A stretch of DNA of 11,289 nt, taken from the NCBI GenBank assembly GCA_964405975.1, contig CAYOPW010000070.1, positions 1-11,289 of the forward strand. The letters run 5' to 3'. Made by a program: the position numbers and the translations under genes. Below are positions 5,832 through 11,289 of the stretch, piece by piece (position 1 is the first letter of the stretch; every line of letters begins with the position of its first letter). The DNA comes from Hyphomicrobium_A sp964405975 (GTDB lineage: Bacteria > Pseudomonadota > Alphaproteobacteria > Rhizobiales > Hyphomicrobiaceae). Under the pieces are notes generated by a model, which was not told where the DNA came from, did not search any database, and saw nothing but the letters and a program-made list of their open reading frames with translations.

Positions 5832-8420
5832 CTAACGGGCCAGCTCTTCCTTCACCTTGGCGGCAAGTTGAGGCAGCGAGAACGGCTTTGGCAGGAATGC
5901 AAACTCCTCATCGCCGAGGCTCGACTTGAAGGCATCGTTGGGATAGCCCGATACGAAGATGATCTTGAGTTCGGGGTTCTTTTTGCGAAGCTCCTTCAAC
6001 AGCGTCGGCCCATCCATCTCCGGCATCACGACGTCGCTCACGACAATGTCGATCTTGCCTTCGTTCTTCTCCATGACCTCCAGCGCTTCGACGCCGCTGG
6101 ACGCTTCCAGAACCTTATAGCCCTGCCGCTTAAGCGCGCGAACGGCGAAGTTGCGCACAACCTCCTCGTCCTCCACGAGCAGCACGCGGCCCGTTCCGGT
6201 GAGATCGGCGGCGCGCGGCTCCTTGCGCTTGTCTTTGGCCGCGACAACCTCATCTTCTTTGTCTGAATGATAGCGCGGCAGGTAGATGCTGAACGTGGTT
6301 CCCTTACCCTCTTCGCTCTCAGGATAGATAAAACCGCCCGACTGCTTGACCATGCCGTACACCGAAGCAAGACCAAGGCCTGTTCCCTTGCCGACGTCCT
6401 TGGTGGTGAAGAACGGCTCAAAGACCTTGTTCATTACCTCTGGGCTCATGCCGTGCCCGGTATCTTGCACCTCGATCAAAACGTACTCACCGGTGGAGAA
6501 CCCGTCGTGAGCGAGTTTCTGACTTTCGCGTTCAGGGATATTGCGCGCGCGAATGGCGAGCGTGCCGCCGTTAGTCATAGCGTCCTTGGCGTTCGTCGTG
6601 AGATTGAAAAGCGCCTGCACGAATTCGTGCTTGTCGGTCATGACATTCCAAAGGTCTCGTTCGGAAACGATCTTCAATTCGCTCTTCTCGCCGAGATAGC
6701 GCTTCAGGAGTGATGACTCGTCAGTCAGCACCTCGCCGAGGTTGACCACCTCGTTCTGCAGCGTCTGTTGCCGGGCCAACGCAAGAAGCTTCCTGACAAG
6801 CTCGGCTGCCCGGTTGGCGCTGGACTTGATGTTCATGATGTCTTTGTAGGCCACGTCCTTGGGACGGTGCATGGTCAAGAGCATGTCGGAGAAACCGAGG
6901 ATCGCCGTCAGCATGTTGTTGAAGTCGTGAGCCACGCCGCCTGCGAGCTTGCCCACGACTTCCATCTTCTGACTTTGCGCGAACTTGGCTTCCAGCGCCT
7001 TCTGTTCGGTGGCATCAATTACATAGAGGATGGCAGCTTCATGCGTTCCACCACCCGCAACGAACGGGCTCATGTAGACGCGCGAGACGTGATCCTTCTT
7101 TGCGCCAACTGTGATCTCAATTGGTGCCGTGTTTGTCCGGCCGGACAGCACGCGCTTCAAACCGGTCTCGATGGCGGTTTTGGTTTCCGGATCAGCCGAC
7201 CGGCAAAGCGCCTCCGAGGCGACAATCCCGGTACCAGGCGAGCCATCCAATACCATCCTGGAGAAGGCGGCATTGGAACTAGCGATGTGCCCATCAGGCC
7301 CGAGGATGGCGATGCCGAATGGCGCCGACTGGAAGAAGCGGGCAAAGCGGGCAGCCGAAGCGTTACCCTCAAAAGCAGCCGCCCTTTCTTCAGCAAGGCT
7401 TAGCGCGGAAATTGTCATTCCTTTGCCTGCTGGCAAGATCTTGGCGAACAGACGCACGGGTACGATGCGCCCATCTTCCCTGACAAGATCCACGTCAAGG
7501 GTTGCGGCTTCTTCTTGCGAGCGCGCCGACAGGCGCGCTACGAGTTCTGCACCATCACCAGAGACAACTTCGGCAAGCGTGACGGGCCGCTCCGTTAACG
7601 ACCGTGACGTGCGCCCGATCCAGCGCGCCAGCGTGTTGTTGACATGGCGCAGCATGCCATCAGGAGCGACGGACGCAAGGCCTAGCGGAGCGGAATCAAA
7701 ATATCCAAGCTGTGATTCAATGCGGGCAATGCGCGCCGCTTCTTGTTCGCGTTCGCCCGTTACATCAGAAATTGTCCACACAGCGAGGGGGCCATTTTCG
7801 CCTGCCCCCAAATTGGCATCGAATGGGCGCACAGAAAGGCGCATTGTTCTAACGGCGCGAGCGCCCTCGGCGTTGTGTTTCAGCCGGACCTCTTCTACCA
7901 GCGCATCGCCGCGCTCGGCGGCACGCGTCAGACGATAGAGCGCGGCATTGGCTTGCGCCTCGCCGGTGAATAGCTCCTCCAACGAGCGCAGATCTTCGAA
8001 GCTGGAATGCCCAACAATCGTCTCGAAAGTTGCATTTGCATAGATTGCTGTACCGTCATGGCTGGCAACTAAAATGCCTGTGTCGAGGCCATCGGTCACC
8101 GTTTTGACGAGTTCAGCCACCGGCTGACGCTCTGTCAGACGCACGTAGCCGGCACCAATCGCAAATAGGAAAAAGAGGCCGACGATCGCCAGCATTGCGA
8201 TCAACGTCATCAGCAGGGGCTGGCCTGTGCCACTCGCGACGACCGCCAAAACCGCACCAACCGCGGCCACGACCGCAGCAACGGTGGGCAGATAACCACC
8301 GAGTGCCTGCAACACGCTTGGCCCATCCACCGGGTTAGCCTGCATTTCGATCGCTTCGCGCTCGCTCATAAAGCGGAAAGCTAGCTGATTCTGGGGATGG
8401 GAGGGTTCGGACGCCGGCAT
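5832..8420 (-). CDS. cckA: Cell-cycle hybrid sensor histidine kinase CckA
   Basis: CckA is the membrane kinase/phosphatase that phosphorylates ChpT, and through it CtrA and CpdR, to set the alphaproteobacterial cell cycle. With the start chosen here (862 residues) the order is: two membrane helices (about 43-64 and 68-92), three PAS-like domains (about 105-222, 235-350 and 358-473), a HisKA domain with GGVAHDFNNMLTAILGFSD and phospho-acceptor His498, an HATPase domain with an N-box (LTTNAKDAM), DTGHGM and GKGTGLGLASVYGMV, and a C-terminal receiver with VLLVEDEE and phospho-Asp796 in VSDVVMPEMDG. The receiver ends FLPKPFSLPQLA, as in known CckA. The frame is open to a GTG at 8529-8531, but codons upstream of 8444 are atypical (Cys-rich, rare codons). 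ATGs at 8444, 8420 and 8369 are all possible and none has a strong ribosome site, so the start is uncertain. The identity is firm. Confidence 0.93.
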   Translation of the reverse strand: MPASEPSHPQNQLAFRFMSEREAIEMQANPVDGPSVLQALGGYLPTVAAVVAAVGAVLAVVASGTGQPLLMTLIAMLAIVGLFFLFAIGAGYVRLTERQPVAELVKTVTDGLDTGILVASHDGTAIYANATFETIVGHSSFEDLRSLEELFTGEAQANAALYRLTRAAERGDALVEEVRLKHNAEGARAVRTMRLSVRPFDANLGAGENGPLAVWTISDVTGEREQEAARIARIESQLGYFDSAPLGLASVAPDGMLRHVNNTLARWIGRTSRSLTERPVTLAEVVSGDGAELVARLSARSQEEAATLDVDLVREDGRIVPVRLFAKILPAGKGMTISALSLAEERAAAFEGNASAARFARFFQSAPFGIAILGPDGHIASSNAAFSRMVLDGSPGTGIVASEALCRSADPETKTAIETGLKRVLSGRTNTAPIEITVGAKKDHVSRVYMSPFVAGGGTHEAAILYVIDATEQKALEAKFAQSQKMEVVGKLAGGVAHDFNNMLTAILGFSDMLLTMHRPKDVAYKDIMNIKSSANRAAELVRKLLALARQQTLQNEVVNLGEVLTDESSLLKRYLGEKSELKIVSERDLWNVMTDKHEFVQALFNLTTNAKDAMTNGGTLAIRARNIPERESQKLAHDGFSTGEYVLIEVQDTGHGMSPEVMNKVFEPFFTTKDVGKGTGLGLASVYGMVKQSGGFIYPESEEGKGTTFSIYLPRYHSDKEDEVVAAKDKRKEPRAADLTGTGRVLLVEDEEVVRNFAVRALKRQGYKVLEASSGVEALEVMEKNEGKIDIVVSDVVMPEMDGPTLLKELRKKNPELKIIFVSGYPNDAFKSSLGDEEFAFLPKPFSLPQLAAKVKEELAR

Positions 8421-8828
8421 TGGCGAAAAGGACCTGATACGCATTACACTACAAAGGGCCACAAACGACACATGCAACCCGGCACTTAGTTGGCAGCAGC
8501 CGAGCCTGAGCTCCGCTTGGTTCTGCACCACAGCAATCCCAAGAGGATGCCGCCGCTCTCAGAGTTAAAGAGTTCCCTCATCAGGGTTAAAATCGCATGA
8601 ATTCCACGCTATACGTCGGCTCACTCTAGCCGCAACGGTCCTTTTCCGTGCCGGAATCGGGCTTTGATCGTTGCTCCTGGCTTGAAACGCGTGCCGAAAC
8701 GGAGCTCGCTTCAAACATCGCGCAGAGCCTTTCCGTTAAGAGAGTCGCAGCGCGGGGCGGCATGATGCGAGTCGCCATATCACACAGGACCAGCATAAAG
8801 CTGAAGCCGATTTTTGCCGGGAACAATA
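8421..8828. other. Divergent intergenic region between cckA and the MscS-like gene
   Basis: About 400 bases with no convincing gene; open frames in it have low-complexity or non-coding-like translations. It must hold the cckA promoter (leftward) and that of the MscS-like gene (rightward), but I could not fix clear -35/-10 pairs. Two small hairpins are visible: CCCT-CATC-AGGG at 8575-8586, flanked by GTTAAA and GGTTAA, and TTCCG-TGC-CGGAA at 8644-8656. The TTAA motifs at 8565 and 8587 are 18 bases apart and so do not form a CtrA box. The left part may encode extra CckA N-terminus if an upstream start is used. Confidence 0.5.
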
Positions 8829-9278
8829 ATGATCCTCCGATCCATTCAAAATGCCCTGGCGCCTTTGTTCGGCCGCCCCAAAATCTGCGCACGCGTCGGC
8901 GTCGTGCAATTTAGCGATCCCGAACAGGTGCATGCTGCCCTATCGGCTGCGGCCCTGCGCTGCCCCGGTGCCCTCACAGAACCGCCACCGGAGATAACGT
9001 TTGATGATATCGGCGAGAACGCGCTGGTCTTTTCGGTGACGGTCGCCGTTCGTGACATCAAACAGGCGCGGCGCATTGAGACCATATTGCGCACGGAGAT
9101 CGTCAAGGCTTTGCGCGATGGCAACATCGCATTAGCAAAGCCACAAGTTGACGTGCATCTGCGCGACCTTGACGGCGTTCGCGCGTTCCTGGTTCGCTTG
9201 GCTCAGGAACGCGCCCGTAAGCAGCAGGAGCAAATGGCGTCAAATGACGGGAGTAAATCCAAAGACGAGAACCGTTAG
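8829..9278 (+). CDS. Stand-alone MscS C-terminal-domain-like protein
   Basis: A 149-residue soluble protein. Residues 22-115 resemble the C-terminal cytoplasmic alpha/beta domain of MscS mechanosensitive channels. Visible parallels are RVGV..FSDPEQVHAAL (22-38), the PPPEITFDDIGENALVFSV block (52-70; compare 'PPP.V.F.DFGDSSL.FE' in MscS), a charged helix (78-97) and PQVDVHLRDL (105-114; compare 'PFPQ.DVH'). The pore helices and Sm-like beta domain that normally precede this part are absent, and I see no decayed copy of them upstream. The tail (125-149) is Gln/Lys/Asp-rich and disordered. The frame opens with a TTG at 8814, but the ATG at 8829 has GGGA six bases upstream and is preferred. It is convergent with dksA, 24 bases apart. 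It may be a channel remnant or a domain reused alone; the family call is by eye. Confidence 0.6.
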   Translation: MILRSIQNALAPLFGRPKICARVGVVQFSDPEQVHAALSAAALRCPGALTEPPPEITFDDIGENALVFSVTVAVRDIKQARRIETILRTEIVKALRDGNIALAKPQVDVHLRDLDGVRAFLVRLAQERARKQQEQMASNDGSKSKDENR

Positions 9279-9302
9279 GGCGCCAAGCTTGCTGCGCAGC
9301 GC

Positions 9303-9947
9303 TTAATCCTCGCGATAGACGCGCTCGCGACGCTCATGGCGCTCTTGCGCTTCAACCGAAAGCGTTGCGATCGGGCGCGCATCGAGACGCTTCAAACCGA
9401 TGGGCTCTCCCGTCTCTTCGCAATACCCGTAGGTACCATCTTCAATGCGCGCGAGAGCAGCATCGATCTTGGCGATGAGCTTACGCTGGCGATCGCGGGC
9501 CCTTAGTTCAAGCGCCCGGTCCGTCTCGGACGTGGCGCGATCGGCAAGGTCGGCATGTTGCGTCGATTCCGTGTGCAGCCCTGCAAGCGTCTCGCGCGTC
9601 TGACGCATGATCTCTTCCTTCCAGGAGAGCAGTTTCTGGCGGAAGTAAACCCGCTGTAGCTCGTTCATGAACGGCTCGTCCTCGGAGGGGCAGTACCCCG
9701 GCGGGAGCACGATCGACGACGCCTTCGCGCGCGCCGTCCTCTTTTTCCCGGAGACTTTCTTTTTCACGCTCACTTTTACCTTCGAAGCCGCTGCTGATTT
9801 GCTCTTATAGGCCGCAGCCGGCTTCTTTTTGGCAGCGGCTGCAGATTTACCCTTCGCGGCGCGCGCCGGCGCCGGGGCTTTCTTTGATGGGGCTTTGGGC
9901 TTGGCAGCCTTCTTGCTGCTCTTGCTGTTGTCGTTCCGCTTGCCCAT
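9303..9947 (-). CDS. dksA: RNA polymerase-binding transcription factor DksA, with Lys/Ala-rich tail
   Basis: DksA binds the secondary channel of RNA polymerase and, with ppGpp, reprograms transcription in starvation. Residues 85-214 form the core: a coiled coil whose tip carries Asp133-x-x-Asp136-x-Ala138 (DLADRA, the functional DxxDxA), the helix ELRARDRQRKLIAKIDAAL, and the zinc-finger-shaped C-terminus YGYCEETGEPIGLKRLDARP. Of the four zinc-ligand positions only Cys176 remains; the others are Thr179, Ser197 and Ala200. This pattern is usual in alphaproteobacteria and implies zinc-independent folding. Residues 1-76 are a histone-H1-like tail with 23 Lys and 21 Ala. The frame is open to 9998, but the ATG at 9945-9947 has GGAGG five bases upstream. 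A TTGACA promoter lies upstream. Identity is strong; the role of the tail is not known. Confidence 0.92.
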   Translation of the reverse strand: MGKRNDNSKSSKKAAKPKAPSKKAPAPARAAKGKSAAAAKKKPAAAYKSKSAAASKVKVSVKKKVSGKKRTARAKASSIVLPPGYCPSEDEPFMNELQRVYFRQKLLSWKEEIMRQTRETLAGLHTESTQHADLADRATSETDRALELRARDRQRKLIAKIDAALARIEDGTYGYCEETGEPIGLKRLDARPIATLSVEAQERHERRERVYRED

Positions 9948-9951
9948 TCTG

Positions 9952-9964
9952 GCCTCCGGGAGGC
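9952..9964 (-). promoter_or_regulatory. dksA ribosome binding site inside a hairpin
   Basis: On the minus strand the leader reads GCCTC-CCG-GAGGC, a five-pair, all but one GC stem with a three-base loop. Its 3' arm contains the GGAGG that lies five bases before the dksA ATG. If the hairpin forms in the mRNA it would hide the Shine-Dalgarno sequence and make translation depend on melting or on a helper factor. This decides the start at 9947. Confidence 0.5.
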
Positions 9965-10020
9965 ATTTGAGACTGCGACGACGCGCTGCGCCGACCATGA
10001 CAAGTCAACTTTGGCGCCTC

Positions 10021-10049
10021 CTATTGAAGTGCGTGCGCGCTTCTGTCAA
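10021..10049 (-). promoter_or_regulatory. Probable sigma-70-type promoter of dksA
   Basis: On the minus strand a perfect TTGACA (10044-10049) is followed after exactly 17 bases by CAATAG (10021-10026). The -35 is consensus and the -10 is weak, a combination not rare in alphaproteobacteria. Transcription would start near 10014, giving a leader of about 65 bases before the dksA ATG, which includes the hairpin over the ribosome site. Confidence 0.5.
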
Positions 10050-10251
10050 GGAGTTCCGTACAGCACCTTAAGTTGCGGAGACCAAAGCAAAAAAGTCATA
10101 CTGTGTTGAGGGCGCACGCGATTTCACATGGCTGCCCCGGACTTGCCGGCGCACCCGTGTGGCCACTTCGTAGGACTGGCAGGGCGCGCTTGCACTGTTG
10201 ACGGCAGCGGCCGTACGTTCCCAGCGAAACGTCTGGAGCTAAAACGATCCC

Positions 10252-11100
10252 ATGAAATTCGATGGCACCCGCCGCTATGTCGCCACCGACGATCTCAAAG
10301 TTGCCGTCAACGCGGCGATCACTTTGGCACGCCCCCTTCTCATCAAAGGCGAGCCGGGAACCGGCAAGACCGCTTTGGCCCTTGAGGTGGCGGACGCACT
10401 GGGTGTGCCCATCATCGAGTGGCACATCAAATCCACGACCAAGGCGCATCAAGGGCTTTACGAATACGACGCCGTCTCACGGTTGCGCGACAGCCAACTT
10501 GGCGATGAGCGCGTGCACGATATCAAGAACTATATCAAGCGGGGCAAGTTGTGGGATGCGTTTAAGATGGACACGCGCCCGGTGCTGCTCATTGACGAAA
10601 TCGACAAAGCCGACATCGAGTTTCCAAATGACTTGTTGCAGGAACTCGATCGCATGGAGTTCTTCGTCTACGAGACGGGCGAGACGATCAGGGCAAAAAA
10701 CCGCCCGATCGTCATCATCACGTCGAACAACGAAAAAGAACTTCCCGACGCCTTTTTGCGCCGGTGCTTCTTCCACTACATCAAATTTCCCGACACCGAG
10801 ACAATGCGCCAGATCGTCGACGTGCATTTTCCCGGGCTCAAAGGGCACCTGGTTTCTGAGGCCATGCGCGTCTTCTATGATCTGCGCGAGATCCCCGGCC
10901 TGAAGAAAAAGCCCTCGACCTCAGAGCTGCTTGACTGGCTGAAGCTTCTTTTGAACGAGGATATCGATCCAGCCACCTTGCGCGAGACAGACAATCGCAA
11001 GGTGATTCCGCCGCTGGCCGGGGCCTTGCTCAAGAACGAGCAAGACGTGCACATGTTTGAGCGCATTGCCTTCATGACCCAGCGCAAGACCGGGCGATGA
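10252..11100 (+). CDS. MoxR-family AAA+ ATPase
   Basis: A 282-residue AAA+ ATPase of the MoxR group. The motifs are Walker A GEPGTGKT (33-40), Walker B VLLIDE (111-116) followed by IDKAD, sensor 1 around ITSNNEKELPDAF (156-168), and the paired arginines 170-171 at the position of the arginine finger (FLRRCFFHYIKFP). A C-terminal lid with TSELLDWLKLLL and a short helical end complete it. The start just ahead of Walker A and the total length are normal for this compact branch. MoxR ATPases act as chaperones, usually with a von Willebrand A-domain partner encoded directly downstream, for example in maturation of metal centres. Here the 189 bases after the stop contain only palindromic repeats, so no partner is visible. 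The family is certain; the client is unknown. Confidence 0.92.
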   Translation: MKFDGTRRYVATDDLKVAVNAAITLARPLLIKGEPGTGKTALALEVADALGVPIIEWHIKSTTKAHQGLYEYDAVSRLRDSQLGDERVHDIKNYIKRGKLWDAFKMDTRPVLLIDEIDKADIEFPNDLLQELDRMEFFVYETGETIRAKNRPIVIITSNNEKELPDAFLRRCFFHYIKFPDTETMRQIVDVHFPGLKGHLVSEAMRVFYDLREIPGLKKKPSTSELLDWLKLLLNEDIDPATLRETDNRKVIPPLAGALLKNEQDVHMFERIAFMTQRKTGR

Positions 11101-11123
11101 TCCGCACGCCCACTCATCCTATT

Positions 11124-11170
11124 GTCATCCCGGACGTGCGACGGCAAAGCCGTAGCGCGATCCGGGACCC
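11124..11170. repeat. Dispersed palindromic repeat (RPE/REP-like)
   Basis: TCCCGGA (11128-11134) pairs with TCCGGGA (11161-11167). Inside, GTGC/GCGC-type pairs and a perfect ACGGC-AAA-GCCGT (11141-11153) extend it into one long hairpin with a single mismatch and one bulge. The 'GTCATCCCGGACG...CGATCCGGGACCCAGG' form is the typical intergenic palindrome found in many copies in Hyphomicrobiales genomes. It begins 24 bases after the stop of the AAA+ gene and could also stop transcription or protect the mRNA end. Confidence 0.75.
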
Positions 11171-11221
11171 AGGAGAAAAGCGCCAAAGGCACCGCAAGTG
11201 CCACCACATCCCCACCCAAAA

Positions 11222-11286
11222 CGTCATCCCAGCGTCGTTCTTGCAAAGCATGACTTCATCATGACGCGGAGCCATGCTTCGCATGG
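11222..11286. repeat. Second palindromic element at the window edge
   Basis: CGTCAT (11222-11227) is matched by ATGACG (11261-11266), and a perfect CCATGC-TTC-GCATGG hairpin follows (11272-11286). The opening GTCATCCCAGCG resembles the start of the preceding repeat, so this may be a variant or truncated copy of the same repeat class. It runs up to the window end, so its full extent is not visible. Confidence 0.5.
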
Positions 11287-11289
11287 AGA

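Larger units (their letters stand above)
9948..10251. other. Divergent intergenic region between dksA and moxR-like gene
   Basis: About 300 bases separate two divergent starts. The left part holds the dksA leader and promoter. The right part must hold the promoter of the AAA+ gene, but I see no clear hexamers there. A GGAG at 10234-10237 lies 14 bases before the ATG at 10252, a weak and distant ribosome site. Open frames crossing the region have translations without recognisable features. Confidence 0.5.

Noticed and set aside
5535..7938. Several plus-strand open frames of 148-275 codons across the oxidoreductase and cckA
   Set aside because: All are antisense to strongly supported coding regions, and their translations are Arg/Ser/Ala-rich without domains.
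8565..8590. Paired TTAA motifs upstream of cckA as a CtrA box
   Set aside because: The half-sites are 18 bases apart instead of 7.
8626..8914. Two opposed open frames of 88 codons in the cckA upstream region
   Set aside because: The plus-strand frame starts with GTG, has no ribosome site and a non-protein-like translation. The minus-strand frame overlaps the MscS-like start. Neither resembles a missing MscS pore or beta domain.
9281..9304. Possible bidirectional terminator between the convergent MscS-like and dksA genes
   Set aside because: AAGC/GCTT and the GCTGCGCAGC palindrome give only a short, bulged stem with no U-tract on either side, so it is not supported well enough to list.

Overview
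The window most likely comes from the chromosome of an alphaproteobacterium, probably Hyphomicrobiales (Rhizobiales). The evidence is a CckA-type hybrid kinase, a DksA of the alphaproteobacterial low-cysteine form with a Lys/Ala-rich tail, a Flp-type pilin, moderately high GC, and a palindromic intergenic repeat of the 'TCCCGGA...TCCGGGA' kind common in that order. This assignment rests on reading alone. I see no tRNA, rRNA, CRISPR array, insertion sequence or prophage.

Layout, left to right. (1) 82-726, minus strand: a small Flp/Fap pilin. A CtrA-like box and a perfect 11-bp inverted repeat lie upstream of it, and then an unrecognised 90-residue protein. (2) 867-2551, minus: a two-gene ABC-2 exporter operon, ATPase then permease, overlapping by 4 bp. 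(3) 2754-4104, minus: a tight three-gene membrane operon made of a DUF2165-like protein, a YqjD/ElaB-like (DUF883) anchored coiled coil, and a YqjE-like 'phage holin 3_6' protein. (4) 4200-5750, minus: a CrtI/retinol-saturase-like FAD oxidoreductase. (5) 5832-8420, minus: CckA. (6) 8829-9278, plus: a short protein that looks like the C-terminal cytoplasmic domain of an MscS channel without the channel. (7) 9303-9947, minus: DksA, with a TTGACA promoter and a Shine-Dalgarno sequence buried in a hairpin. (8) 10252-11100, plus: a MoxR-type AAA+ ATPase, followed by palindromic repeats to the window edge.

Functionally the window mixes housekeeping and regulatory genes. CckA drives the CckA-ChpT-CtrA phosphorelay, and the pilin promoter region carries a near-consensus CtrA box, so the two may be linked, as pilA is in Caulobacter. 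DksA and the YqjD/YqjE-like operon both suggest stationary-phase or stress physiology, but nothing in the sequence ties them together. I found no convincing wholly new multi-gene system. The best leads are the stand-alone MscS C-terminal domain, the DUF2165/DUF883/YqjE-like trio, the pilin upstream region, and MoxR followed by repeats with no von Willebrand partner visible.
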